64,000 nucleotides of DNA from Acanthosepion pharaonis (Eukaryota > Mollusca > Cephalopoda > Sepiida > Sepiidae), in NCBI GenBank assembly GCA_903632075.3, contig CAHIKZ030000837.1, positions 833,501 through 897,500 on the forward strand, in the 5' to 3' direction. Each line of letters opens with the position of its first letter. The first letter of the stretch is position 1. The notes beneath the pieces were generated by a model, which made no database searches, was not told where the DNA came from, and saw nothing but the letters and a program-made list of their open reading frames with translations. The translations under genes were made by a program, and so were the position numbers. Of this stretch, positions 1 through 11,009 are shown piece by piece.

Positions 1-361
1 TCAAACCCATCACGTGATAGGGTTCTCAGTACACGTGAACTTAACACCCTATCACCAAAAGAGAAAAGAGAAAACGACGAATAAAGAATAAAATAAAACT
101 ATTTAGAATATAGATTCAAATGATATCCATAGTGTTTTCGCTTTGTTGAAACTAATATCAGATCGTGATAACCAGTTCTGTTATACACTGTTTTATTTTA
201 TGTGCCGTGTCCCTTCACGAAAGTGTGTGGCGGTAGTCCTCCACAACTTCCCATCCTTTGTAGCTCTAAGCAATATTTGTGACTTTAATAACATTCGCAA
301 TCCATAATCCTCATGAATTTGGTTACTGTGATTGTCTCGCTTGAACAATATAAGACTGATT

Positions 362-432
362 ATTGAGTTCGATGCTCATTGAGTGCCACATATTTTTAGC
401 CTGGTGCCACATCTAGGCTACGCTTAAAAATC
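362..432 (+). repeat. SINE family A fragment (3' half)
   Basis: This is the 3' part of a tRNA-derived SINE. It contains a degenerate B-box-like GAGTTCGATGCTC and the family tail GTGCCACATCTAGGCTACGC. The same tail occurs in reverse complement in the triple array at 12.2-12.5 kb, which is how it was recognised. No A box is visible, so the copy is 5' truncated or decayed. Confidence 0.5.
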
Positions 433-494
433 ACATAATCCGCCATGAATTTACACAAACTTCTTAGGTAAATTACTTATTATTCGCGCTGACC

Positions 495-745
495 ACCTTG
501 CTTTCGATATATCTTCTGAATATCAAATTCTCAAGGTTTTCTTTTGCCATGATGTGTCCCAGTAAATTCAATTGTTTTTTTTTTCTTCTAATTCTATGCA
601 GAAATATTTGGTTTCACATTTGCTTTAAGCCTACTTCAATCTTTAGATTTTCCGTTCATGCTATTGTTAGAATCATTCTGTACAAATACTCTCTTGTCCC
701 AATTTCCTTATCTGTGAGGAAGTGTTTGACAAATAAACGTCTATA
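495..745 (-). mobile_element. RTE-like LINE fragment, RT C-terminal tail (copy a)
   Basis: Read on the minus strand, the sequence resembles the tail that follows the reverse transcriptase in RTE-like LINEs. A clear stretch reads approximately LGHIMAKENLENL, matching the LGQVMRKEWLESM stretch of the better preserved copy at 4.4-5.0 kb. Stops and frameshifts are present. Five other copies of the family lie in this window, on both strands. Family naming rests on motif recognition only. Confidence 0.5.
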
Positions 746-2080
746 AATGAGACGTCGAGAGTTCATTTCCGGATTTAGTATAAAAATATTTAATAATCAA
801 TGATCAGACGAATTAATATTTGACGATTTAAATTCTTATAAACTTCATTTAAACTCCCTAGACGTTGAAAATTTCCCCTATCTTCTATCACACAACCCCT
901 ACTGAACAGATGAAGAGAACGTATTTAAATCGTAGCCGACGTCCACATCGTTTCTGTCGCTGAAGCCATATTCTTCTTGGTGGAGACTGAATAGGAATCG
1001 ACACTTAATCAATTTGTTAATGTGAATGCATGCCACTCCACTGTAAAATTCTTTATAAGAAATACAAAACTTTTGGTGTTTAATAATATCGAACTGTCTG
1101 CCTTATTTTATTTCTCACTGTCATACGCCACCTAATGAAAGAAATGATTTCTTCGATCGGACGAAAAAATGGAATCAGAGAAATCCGTTAAATGGTTTGT
1201 ATAAGTTCAGTCAATTTCCTTCTTTCATTACCATATTATATTTCATTCATTTTATAACTATTTTATCTGTACTTACCAACACCTTTCTTTTATTTTTCTC
1301 TGCTAAACTTTAAAGTAAGATGGAAAAGATAATATTCTTTTGCTTTTCATTAGCTTAAGAAACAATGTTTATGTTTGTATTAAGGATAACCAATTAGTAA
1401 AACCGGCTTAATTTTTCATTCAAGTGAATATCCTTCAAGACCTTTGGAGATCATTGCTTTCCACAATTACCTGTAATTTTCTTTTGTATAAGTAATTGTT
1501 GAATCTTTACCATGTCTCTTTATATCTGCCCTGTCATCTATTAGTATAAACTTGAGTAGTTTACTCGCTGTTTGACGCAGATTTCACGTCCAATATGTCT
1601 GGTGAATGGTAAGTTCCCAACGTTCTGTCTTAATTATGTGCCACAGATGTTTCAACTGTTTACTTTTTACTGTATTAAGTTAATTCATAAATTATTTCGT
1701 TTTTTTTTTAATCATTTTTTTAAATTACGTGCAATTACATTTTAGTCAATCATATATTTATAGTTATCTGCACTGATTCCTTACCATTCATCAGCCAGAT
1801 CTTCGATAACTATGGCGTAGAATTACTCAGGGTTTGAGGTGGGAAATTTTCGACGACCTCATAAATTATGGTTTTTCATTATAGAAAGTTTTCCAAACAA
1901 AGCGTGTTGTTGTAGTCGAAAAAAGTAACTATCTGCTAGTGAAAGAACAGAGGAATCTGGAAGGTGGGGTAAATTAGATTAAACAATTTCCACAATTATA
2001 TCTTGTGTTATTCTAGATGAAAGCGAAATTTAAATGACATGGAGGAAACAAACATATTTCCTTTAATCTACTGTGTAGTA
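746..2080. other. Unassigned AT-rich sequence
   Basis: No open frame, RNA gene or repeat shared with the rest of the window was recognised. There are scattered homopolymer runs such as T9 near 1,700. Confidence 0.5.
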
Positions 2081-2081
2081 T

Positions 2082-2715
2082 GTGGTTGCGGCTAAGTCCC
2101 CATGTTTGTTATCAGCGTACATATTCTTCCAGTCAAATGCATATGGCTTAAAAATAAATCTTCGTCCTCATTGCTGCCATATATGGTGTGGGGCACCTTC
2201 TGTTTACCTCGGAGTTCTTGACAAGATCCAGAGACGGATATGTAATATAATTGGCCCTGATCTGGCATCTCGTCTACAGTCACTCTCTCACAGACGCGTC
2301 GTCGCCTCTCTCTGTCTTTTCTACAAATACTTTCATGGTAATTGCTCCAATGATCTGCTTTCACTGCTTCCCAGAATCCATGAATTCAAGCGCCCTACGA
2401 GGCTGGCATCCCGCTCTCACCCTTACACTGTAGAAACTTTTAAATGTAGCCGTCTCTTCTACTCCAATAGATTCATACCTCGCACCTCTCGCCTGTGGAA
2501 CACCCTTCCCAATTACTTTTTCCTTGAGAGCTATAATCTGCAACTATTCAAATGTAATGTCCATCGACATTTCCATTTTTCTTGATCTACCCACTATCCT
2601 TCTCCTCATCCTTTCTTCTATCACTCTTATCTGCTCTCGCTCCAAATCTTCTGCAACCCCCTGCATACTAGTGGCTTCATGCCTTGCTCGGGGCGTAATG
2701 CTTAAAAAAAAAAAG
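2082..2715 (+). mobile_element. 5'-truncated jockey/CR1-like LINE, RT C-terminus and 3' tail
   Basis: A 167-codon open frame (2082-2585) carries the typical end of a jockey/CR1-superfamily reverse transcriptase. It begins with CCHIWCGAP, then LDKIQRRI, then SHRRVVASLCLFYKYFHG, and ends with RTSRLWNTLPNYF. The open frame is followed by a short 3' UTR and an A-rich tail at about 2702-2726. The catalytic RT palm is absent, so this is a 5'-truncated insertion. It has kept its frame better than other LINE relics here except the 50.7 kb element, which suggests a fairly young copy. A more decayed relative lies at 41.8 kb. The clade within the superfamily cannot be fixed by eye. Confidence 0.75.
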
Positions 2716-2882
2716 CAAAAAAAAAGCTCGTTACCCACGAATTAAAACCATCTGAATTTGTAACAGTAAACATTTTATTCTGAGGTTATAACTTACTGCT
2801 ATAGACGAGAGAAGTCGAGATGAATCGTACATGAGGAGGAGGTGAACAGTCAAACGGTCGTATTCCCTTTTCAGTCGATGCA

Positions 2883-2909
2883 TCACTGTGACCTAAACGG
2901 TCACAGTGA
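2883..2909. other. Perfect 11-bp hairpin
   Basis: TCACTGTGACC and its exact complement GGTCACAGTGA flank a five-base loop. No polymerase III or termination context is seen. It may be chance or part of an unrecognised repeat. Confidence 0.4.
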
Positions 2910-3604
2910 CGCTGGTATGACCACTGCCTTATAGAGTACACTCTTCTTTGTCTTTTCGTCTTTATGTTAAAAAGTAATTTTACTTCATTCAGTTTTTTTC
3001 CGAGTCGGTTGCCATGTACTTGTGAAATCCACACTACTTACTTGATAAAAACAAATAAATAAAGATACATGGCAGAATCCATTTTCTTGACAGGTTAGCT
3101 GACACTGATATCGCTACAGTACGCTGCCACTGCATTTCAATTTTATTTTTAATCACTAAGTATGATTTGATTTTAGAAAGATACCATCGTCATTATAATT
3201 GGTTCCCAAAACGGAAATCACTTACGACTCAACCAATGTAAGTTTCCTATGTTTTGTTTTTCTTAAGACTTCGTTAGTCTCAAAGTGCATCCAAGTTGTT
3301 CTTAGCGTTCTTCAAAAGAAACAACAATTTCGCTTCAAGTCTCCCCTTCATTTGTGAGGAAATTGCAGCATGCACTGCCTCGGAAGATATTAGTATTCAC
3401 ATATTAGTTCACAGTGTAAGGCATCTAATTCATATTTTCTAAAATGATAAATGTTCCATCCTGTTTAGAATAATTCATGTTAACGTGCAGTTTTCGATAA
3501 TACCTATCTTCGTTAATGGTCAGGAATCAAGGTCAAAACATTGTAAGATATAAAAGAAAAAAAATTTCAACAATAGCCATGTAACAGACGACTTCTGTTT
3601 AGAA

Positions 3605-3635
<31 letters not shown>

Positions 3636-4375
3636 TGAAAGCCTGATTTTGTACCTGCATCTAAACATCGATCATCGTCATCGCTGGGCAAAACGCAACA
3701 ATCTCAGCCAGAAAGGCTGTTTCTATATTCATCATTGGCATTAACTTTGCTTAAGAACATCACGCAAATACTATGGGAAGGAGTGAAGATCCAACATGGT
3801 TGCACAGAGACAAAACAGGGAGTAAAATCTGACACATTTTTGTTTTCTGTTTGAATAGTAAATTACATTAAAAATAGTGTCAGAATAAATGGCAGTTTAT
3901 TTCCAAAATAATTGCTACATGTGCTATATTTTTTCCTTCCACCAATAAATATTGACAGGAATGGATAAAACTTTACTAATCGTAACTTATCTGGAATAAA
4001 GTGAAATAGAAATGGTATCTGTGAATAATGGAATATGTCAAATCTCTCAATTGGTTGAACAATATCGCCGTGAAAAACAGCATTCGAGATCTTTATATTT
4101 ATCTTGTTCATACTTAGCCCACTGCTGTCTGTAAGAACCGATAATTAGTGCTTCCGTCAAGCTGAAGTGAGATTAGTCCTAAACATGGCCACAGTGGTAG
4201 AATATCCGAGAAAAATTTATCCCTTATTAAAGCTTAAAGATAAATAAATCACTTCAAATCAGTCGTGCTTATTTTGTTGTAATGACGCTTCCGTAGTTTT
4301 TATTGAAGTAAAATCATGGCGAAATAGTTGAAAATTTACTGTCAAAATATTAGGTTTGGTTGATTTTACGACACG
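2910..4375. other. Unassigned sequence with a (TTA)n array
   Basis: Nothing coding is recognised. A (TTA)10 trinucleotide array lies at 3605-3635. The rest shows no similarity to other parts of the window. Confidence 0.5.
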
Positions 4376-4379
4376 TACT

Positions 4380-4985
4380 TACAGAAATCTAAATATCCGG
4401 GAAGTTTTCTAACAGAGGACTGAAAGTGCCACGATGAGAACTGAAGATGCATTGGGATGGCCAAAGTTACTTTCCAGAAACTAAGCAGTGCTATAAAGGG
4501 ATAACAACACTTCGTTAGAAGTAAAGAAAAGAGTACTGAAGTGTTACGTGATATCTTTCCTCCTGTATGGCAGGGAATATTGGACAATCTCCTCAAAGAT
4601 GAAGAAGGGACTTGAAACAACAAAAATGTTGTTCTACAGAAAGATCCTGAGGATTCCATGGACGGAACATGTGAGCAACAACAAAGTTTTGGAGAAATTG
4701 GAAAAAAAAATTAATCTTATACTTAGCATCAGGAAGAGGCAGTTGAAATTTCTGGGGCAAGTAATGAGGAAGGAGTGGTTGGAAAGTATGATACTCACAG
4801 GGCAAACTGAGAAAAAGTGGAACAGAGGAAAGCAGTGTGTAACATACTTGGTAACCGTGAGCAAATGAATGATAGAAAAGGGTTTGGGAGAAATAACAAA
4901 ACCTTATTAAGAGCTACAAGTAACAGGAAAATATGGATGGCCATGATCGCCAATGTCATGAAAAGGTAGGACATATGAAAAAGAA
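4380..4985 (+). mobile_element. RTE-like LINE fragment, RT thumb and C-terminal tail (copy b)
   Basis: This is the best preserved of six copies. A 106-codon open frame (4548-4868) reads FLLYGREYWTISSKMKKGLE, then YRKILRIPWTEHVSNNKVLE, then LKFLGQVMRKEWLESMILTG. This follows the RTE-type pattern in which 'YG.E.WT', 'R.L.I.WT..V.N..VL' and 'KFLG...R...LE..ILTG' follow the RT. Upstream (4380-4547) the family sequence continues out of frame. Downstream, near 4935, a piece resembles RKIWMAMIANVMK. The catalytic RT motifs are missing. It is a dead 5'-truncated insertion. Confidence 0.7.
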
Positions 4986-5245
4986 GATATTTATCAACTG
5001 CTTACTTAATGTCGAAAGCAGATTTTTTTTTAAATATATAGTTAAATCAGTAAGCTTTTAATTAGTTTGGGTATACATACATTTTAAATGCTTATATTTG
5101 TATTAGTAATGATTTGCTTGCTAGGTTGCCAGTTGTACGGGAAGATATCTGTGTATGATCTGTCTCAACGAAGGGACAGATAATACACAGGAATAATAAT
5201 AATAATATAATAGAATAATAAAAAAAAATAAGAATATAAATAGAA

Positions 5246-5312
5246 TAATCCCTCGATTAGTGCGCCTGTTTACATTAAAAGATACACACAAATCGAAAAC
5301 GCATTAATCGAA
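5246..5312. mobile_element. Mini-MITE with CCTCGATTAATGC-type termini
   Basis: A stretch of about 67 bp starts with CCCTCGATTAGTGCG and ends with CGCATTAATCGA, i.e. inverted ends. A 200 bp relative with the same termini lies at 17851-18050. The terminal sequence resembles the CCCTCGA-type ends of pogo/Tigger elements. That family link is inference. Confidence 0.45.
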
Positions 5313-5314
5313 CA

Positions 5315-5600
5315 TCAGTCAATTATGTGCCATGCGTGATACACACTTAGGCGATCATGTATCTTTCGATACATGACTAACTAGTTAGATTTTCCCCGCA
5401 GCTGGTTGCCACTTCTTTCTGTGGTAGACCATTTGCCATCCAAGGCTGTAGAATCCGGTCTATCCTGCTATTTACCCATAGCTAGGGGGAAGAAGAATAG
5501 GATTCATACCTTTCCCAAGGCTATTAAAATGTAAGTGAATGTAATGGATTTGACTGGAATTTGAACTCGATTCTCCGATTCCTCAATTGGAGATAATAAC
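5315..5600 (-). repeat. SINE family D (copy 1)
   Basis: In minus-strand sense a tRNA-like B box (GAGTTCAAATTCC) is followed by a body with CACTTACATTTTAATAGCC, CTTGGGAAAGGTATGAATCC, AGCTATGGGTAAATAGC and CTTGGATGGCAAATGG. It ends with a palindromic ATGTATCGAAAGATACAT and GGCACATAATTGA. Other copies lie at 16.2, 18.9, 24.8, 33.3, 50.6 and 58.5 kb. This is the most complete one. Confidence 0.6.
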
Positions 5601-6005
5601 TTATGGACAGTTATGTAATTTATACCTAAAATTATTCGTATCAATCACAATTTTTAATTTAAGTATTTTTCAATGAAGATATTTTCTATTTTTGGAAAAT
5701 TTCCAATCATATCATTATCATTTGTATTCTAACCTAAAAATTTTATTTAAATCTTACTCTAGTTAATGCAGGTATATTTTGTTTTTCAATATTTCTTAAT
5801 AAATGTAAGATTCTGTATCTAATTAAATCGTTCATGCTTTTTCAACCAAAATCCAGAAATGTTCTTTTAAGACCTTCAAAATAAACATAAACAAATTAAA
5901 ATATCTAAAAATTTTGATAGATACAAATATTTAAATATGTATTTTATTATCGGCTTAAATTATGACGTGGACTAAGTCTGAAAATTATTTTAATATATTT
6001 ATTGT
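5601..6005. other. AT-rich unassigned sequence
   Basis: Very AT-rich and without coding signal. A short piece at about 5923-5941 resembles the GATACAAATATTTAA motif of the palindromic element immediately downstream, so a decayed second copy is possible. Confidence 0.35.
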
Positions 6006-6012
6006 TTGTACG

Positions 6013-6168
6013 TTATTTTTATAGATACAAATATTTAAGTACATGCTCTGTTTATAATAAACAGTATTAATATTTATCGGTCTGAATGTCCAAGAAATTT
6101 CATAGAAAATGTGTATCATCCGACAGGATTTATTCATGTCGGAGGATACACATTTCCTATGAAATTTA
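6013..6168. repeat. Palindromic element, family P (copy 1)
   Basis: The family sequence TATAGATACAAATATTTAAG with ATGCTCTGTTTATAATAAAC runs into an inner palindrome. Its arms, 6096-6125 and 6137-6168, begin AAATTTCATAGAAAATG and end TCCGACA, around an 11-base loop. The outer right arm seen in the 33.7 kb copy is missing. The innermost 15 bases of the arm differ from that copy yet remain self-complementary. Confidence 0.65.
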
Positions 6169-6274
6169 CATCACCCACCCAATGACGCAACCATCATATA
6201 GCCTGATGTGCTATACCATTTTACTACAAATTTACTACTCTCATTAGCTATAATTCGGCCTTACTAACTAGACG

Positions 6275-6275
<1 letters not shown>

Positions 6276-6343
<68 letters not shown>
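6276..6343. repeat. (TA)n microsatellite
   Basis: Uninterrupted TA repeat opening a roughly 1.1 kb simple-sequence domain. Confidence 0.95.
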
Positions 6344-6344
<1 letters not shown>

Positions 6345-6876
6345 GTATGTATGTATGTGTATGTGGATATATTTGTATATGTGTGTATACTTAGCTGTGT
6401 GTGTATGTGTGTATATATGTGTACATATGTAGGGGTGTGTATATAGTTATATGTATGTGTATGTATGGATGTACATGTATGTGTATATATGTATATTTAT
6501 GTATACGTATATGGATGTATGTATGTGTAGATGGATGGACATATATGTAGATGGAAGTATATGTAGATATGTATATATCTGTGTGTGTATGTTTTGGTAT
6601 GCATGTACTCATATATATTTGTATATGGGTGTATATGTACGTAGATATATATGTGTATATATAGTTAGACGGATAGATATAGAAATACATTGTCTATTTG
6701 TTTAAATAATTATATAGAAATGTAAGGTTTTAGGTATATATGTTTATGTGCACGTATGCGTATGTCCATGTAGGTAAATGTGTGTATATATATGAAGGAC
6801 TGGACGCGGATGGATGTATGCGTGTATATATGCATGTATGTGTGTGTATGCATTTTTTGTATATTTTTATATTTTT

Positions 6877-6953
<77 letters not shown>

Positions 6954-7030
6954 ATGTGTATATATATATACGTGTGTGTGTGTATGTGTGTATATGTAAG
7001 GGTGTGTGTATATATGTATGTATGTGTGTG

Positions 7031-7065
<35 letters not shown>

Positions 7066-7155
7066 ATATGTATGTGTGTATGGATGTGTATGTGTGCATA
7101 CACACATATACATGTATGTGTATGTGTGTGTATGTATATATGTGTGTATGTATGC

Positions 7156-7195
<40 letters not shown>

Positions 7196-7420
7196 TTGTA
7201 TGGGTATGTGCATGTGTGCATGTGTATGCGTGTATATGTATGTGAAAAGTGTGTGTATATGGATATAGATGAATATGTGTATGTGTGGATATGTGAATAT
7301 ATTTTTATATTTATATATGTGTGTACATGGGTATATGTATGTGTGTATGTGGGTACACGCCTATGTGTATGTATATACATGTATATGTTATTGTGTATAT
7401 TCGCATGTATTTTTGAACAT
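6344..7420. repeat. TG/TATG/TA compound simple-sequence domain
   Basis: Alternating TATG, TGTG and TA tracts run for over 1 kb, including (TA)n at 6880-6919 followed by (TG)n. Long open frames here translate to VCVCVYVYI or HTHTYIYI strings on either strand and are low-complexity artefacts, not genes. Confidence 0.95.
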
Positions 7421-7824
7421 AGAAATATAGGTCCTTTCTGGATTAGATAATCGTTATATTTATCCTCGTATATTTATATTTGATTTGTATCCTGTAGTTG
7501 ATTTTGTCAAATTTTCTCAATTACAAAGCGGCCCTTTAAGTAAACGCAATTTTACTTTCATTCGTCCCATCTCTTTCCCCCACCTCGTCTTTCCCTCCCT
7601 CTTATTGTAACATTAGATTGTCTATGGTGTGTGTATATCACCACGAAATGTATCTTTATGCATTAGACATCCGTCAACATTCATTTTTTCTCTTAATTAA
7701 ACCCCTTCCACCCATCTCTCCTAAAATTCTCTCTGTTAAGGTTTAATCTCCCTCCTCCTCATACTTACACTCTCTCTAAATTCTGTTTTTATTTCCGGAG
7801 TTTTTTTTTTTGTTTTTTTTTTGA

Positions 7825-8060
7825 ATTTGTAGGTCTGATGAATTGGATCGTATTTACGATTCCAATGGAATAAATTATGACCATGGAGTATTAGTGTTTA
7901 AGCCTTTTTATTATATCTTTACTCTGTCCTGGACATTGAGTTCTACCTGGATTCTATCCCCTTGGAATTTTTTTTTTTTTTTATAAAATTATACATGTAT
8001 GGGTATTTATATATTTTGCATATGTATGTATATTTTCCACAAATATTATATATATATATA
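7825..8060 (+). repeat. Penelope-type 3' terminus, family Q (copy 1)
   Basis: This matches 24.2-24.5 kb over about 230 bp. Landmarks are GATGAATTGGATCGTATTTA, CGATTCCAATGGAATAAATT, ATGACCATGGAGTATTAGTG, CTCTGTCCTGGACATTGAG and TTCTACCTGGATTCTATCC, and it ends in a short (TA)n. A run of T15 is internal. Assignment to a Penelope-like element is inference from the terminal organisation and TA junction. Confidence 0.45.
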
Positions 8061-8138
8061 ATGCGAATTGAGTCGCTGTCGGTCACTGGACATGTTTCTA
8101 AAAACAAATACGCTAAAACCACGTTCATCCCTACCGTG

Positions 8139-8265
8139 CGCCGACGGCTTAATGGTTAGAATCTCTGACTGACACCAATTCAACCAAATTTCGATCCTGG
8201 CTAGAGGCAACCGGATGTCTAGCCACACTGATGAGCTGCGAAACAGTCTGTCTGTGGATGGCGTC

Positions 8266-8266
<1 letters not shown>
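8139..8266 (+). repeat. SINE family B (copy 1), ending in (TA)n
   Basis: A tRNA-like head shows an A-box-like GGCTTAATGGTTAGAATC and a B-box-like TTTCGATCCTGGC. The body contains GTCTAGCCACACTGATGAGC and ends GGATGGCGTCA directly against a (TA)n array. The antisense copy at 50.2 kb also runs straight into (TA)n at its 3' end, so a TA tail seems to be a family property. Confidence 0.65.
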
Positions 8267-8361
<95 letters not shown>

Positions 8362-8409
8362 GAAAAATTGTGAACCGTTGACTAATAAGTCTGTTGAAAT
8401 ATCATCTAA

Positions 8410-8473
<64 letters not shown>
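8266..8473. repeat. (TA)n arrays separated by a short unique stretch
   Basis: TA tracts at 8266-8289, 8302-8359 and 8414-8473 with an internal (TG)n. The roughly 50 bp between the last two is not recognised. Confidence 0.9.
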
Positions 8474-8475
<2 letters not shown>

Positions 8476-8479
8476 ATTA

Positions 8480-9170
8480 CTGTATGAATTGTTAAGAGTT
8501 CATTTTGGCTAATTGATGTGTTCCTGCTGTTTGTACTTTCATGTTATATTCCTATACAACCTGTATTTTATTTGGATATATATGCACCGAAAAAAAAACA
8601 AAAAAAAACAAACACCTTGTTTACATGAAACAAATAATCTATATTCTAAACGTACTCGAGTATTACATTAGTTTTTTTTCTCAGTAAAATGAAATGATAC
8701 AAAGAGATATCGGGCTGATTAAGTTTAAGCTAACACTTCTTCGTGCATAGCGGACCGAACGTGAAATGCCCTTATAACACGTCTCAAAGTCAACTAAAGT
8801 CTACAGTCTATAACGTATGTTTGAGAGTTTCATACCGTCTCAAAGACAAAATATAACAACTGATAAAGTCTATTAGATTACCAAAAGTGTTTTAACCAAC
8901 TCGCCAAATGTATTTAAATTGTAAAACTTTTGTTGTGTAATATCATCCATCATGTTGAACACATCGTGATAAACTTTAACTCAGTCAAGAGAGGGAAACA
9001 AGTTCGGTGGTTTATTGTAGCTGTGCTTTTTTTTTTCTTCTCGCCGACATTATTTCGCCTTAATCTTCGCGGGCCAATTGTCCTTCTTCCTTTCTCGTTC
9101 TTACGTGTACTGTAGAAACGAGTTTTAAGAGAGGTTAGTTACCTCTCTTAAAACAAAGACAGCGGGAAGA
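8480..9170. other. Unassigned sequence
   Basis: No coding or repeat signal is recognised. A 14-bp inverted repeat (TTTTAAGAGAGGTTAG and TTACCTCTCTTAAAA) lies at about 9122-9154. Confidence 0.4.
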
Positions 9171-9174
9171 AAGA

Positions 9175-9780
9175 ATTAAGCACCAATTTTAAGAAAACAG
9201 AATCTATGGCTGTCAGAAAAACAGAACAGTCCATGTTGCGAATTACGAATTAGAGAAGCCCAAATCATGCAAGTACAAAAGTTTAAATGTATAGGAAGGG
9301 TTTTAACAGATAAAGGGAAATGTGACACCCAAATCCGAAGGCGCAAGAGATTATGGAATGATGCCTTCCAAAAATGAGCAAAGTATTAAAACAGGAAGAT
9401 TTGGTCAACAACATAAAATGAGTGCTCAAACGTTATGTAATATCAATTCTCATATGTGGCATTTAATGCTGACAGATTACTCACAGATGAATAAGAGACT
9501 TCGTGCTAAGAAATATTGTTTTACAGAAGGATAATGAGAATAGCATGGATTGAACATGTAAACCAGGATGAAGTTTGAAAGAAAATTCAAGTAAAAACGA
9601 GACTTATTCTTAGAATTAGATAGAAAGCAACAAGTGAAAATTCTACGGGAAATTATGAGTTAAGATAATCTGTTGATTTTGACATTCACGGAACATACTG
9701 AAGGTCAGAAGGACAGAACGAAGCAGGAAATAAACTACCTAATGTGTTAGAAGAGATAGCAAAAAGGACATGCCTTATTT
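9175..9780 (+). mobile_element. RTE-like LINE fragment (copy c)
   Basis: A decayed copy of the 4.4 kb family. It starts near the RT thumb region (an interrupted equivalent of 'Q.FKYLG..LT.D' around 9260-9320) and passes through an equivalent of TTATGTAATATCAATTCTCA, GGATAATGAGAATAGCATGG and TTGAACATGTAAACCAGG. Multiple stops exist. A TAA/ATT array at 9800-9856 separates it from a different LINE tail. Confidence 0.55.
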
Positions 9781-9799
9781 AGCTGAGAAGAACACAGTA

Positions 9800-9824
9800 A
9801 TATAATAATAATAATAATAATTAA

Positions 9825-9857
<33 letters not shown>
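9800..9857. repeat. (TAA)n/(TTA)n array
   Basis: TAA repeats switch to TTA repeats around 9822, giving a self-complementary tract. Confidence 0.9.
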
Positions 9858-9859
<2 letters not shown>

Positions 9860-9861
9860 TT

Positions 9862-10345
9862 TTACAAAAATAATCATTGGAAAACATCTGGGCTGGAAAA
9901 TATGCAAGCTTTATGGGATGGTAGTTACATGAAACTGGTATGAACATCGCTCTGCGCCCGTTATTTTGATACGACCTGTAACGATTTTAGGAGGCTTTAC
10001 AATTCACACAGACAGAACAATCAAATGTAATCGCCCAGACATCGTGATCAAAGAATACACAAGCAGAATGTGCTTTCTTATTGAGACATTAATCCCTGCA
10101 GATTTTTAATGTATCATTAAAGGTCTTCAAAAACTGTCAAAATACAAGAATCTTGAAGTGGAAATCTCAAAAATATGGCATACGAAGACATCAATAATTG
10201 CACATGTAATTTGAGCCTTCGCAATGATTGAAAAAAAGATCATATACAGACATTTAAGGGATTATTGTAGCCCATGTCTTAGATAAATACAAAACATTTT
10301 ACTCACACCTACAATTCACGCATTACGAAGACATTTATCTATATA
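9862..10345 (+). mobile_element. LINE C-terminal tail with RPD...D...K-type motif
   Basis: One + frame, with two stops, reads NRPDIVIKEYTSRMCFLIET, then LIPADF, then LSKYKNLEVEISKIWHTKTS and IIAHVI. This matches a widespread animal retroelement C-terminal domain with the pattern RPDIV...LID..VP.D...K..EK..KYK.LE.E...MW.

 The pattern resembles a PD-(D/E)XK nuclease as found in restriction-like-endonuclease LINEs. The second acidic residue expected in LID is E here (LIE), and the domain is interrupted by stops, so it is dead. Upstream (9862-10020) the family continues out of frame. The precise clade is uncertain. Confidence 0.55.
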
Positions 10346-10474
10346 TAATAACTGTCTTAATTTCTTTTAGTTTTTGTACAAAAATGATTAGTAGAAAATG
10401 TCATGAAATCATTTCTAACCTTAGGTATCTGACTGTAACCCAGAAAGTAATATGTATACAACAGAAATCAAAGA

Positions 10475-10524
<50 letters not shown>

Positions 10525-11005
10525 CAAGTCACTTCAAAGCTTTCTTTCTTTCTTCGACTTAATTTTTTTCTGTTAGTTATTCCATTTGCATTATTATCCA
10601 CATAATTGCACGCTTCGTTATATTTGCTGAAATAAAAGGGTAATGTGATATATAAATCAATTTTTTGACTGACAATTCTTATATGTATGTAGGGCATATA
10701 TTTTGAAAGATCACACATGCTTGGCTTTAAATTATATGCAACAAATCTTTTAAACTTTGATTGTGTAAGTAAACAACGAGGAAGTTTTAAAGAAAATGAA
10801 TGCAAAATTCAGCTTTTATTTATTTTAGTTAGAATAAGAAAGTTGTAATTTCTTGGATACATTATGGGGACAACGCCCTTGGAAATATTCACACGTGCAG
10901 AATATACTAAAGTCAAAATGGAGATACGGAGTAACATTGGTTAGTTTATTTTGTTTTATTTTGTTTTACCACATATAAACCTCAATGTGTTATTTAATGC
11001 CGACA
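10346..11005. other. Unassigned sequence with an (ATA)n array
   Basis: An (AAT)n tract lies at about 10475-10522. The minus-strand open frame over it (10401-10805) contains a poly-Tyr run from that tract and shows no domain. Confidence 0.5.
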
Positions 11006-11009
11006 AGAT

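Noticed and set aside
746..2080. Host gene exons in the sparse regions
   Set aside because: I looked for open frames with conserved-looking protein and splice-like borders in all gaps over 300 bp and found none; short exons cannot be excluded without transcripts.
3605..3635. CRISPR-like regular repeats
   Set aside because: All regular repeats in the window are simple di- or trinucleotide or minisatellite arrays with no spacer structure, and the genome is eukaryotic.
6391..7450. Several long open frames on both strands (up to 236 codons)
   Set aside because: They translate to Val/Cys/Tyr/Ile or His/Thr strings from TG/TATG/TA repeats; no complexity and present in several frames at once.
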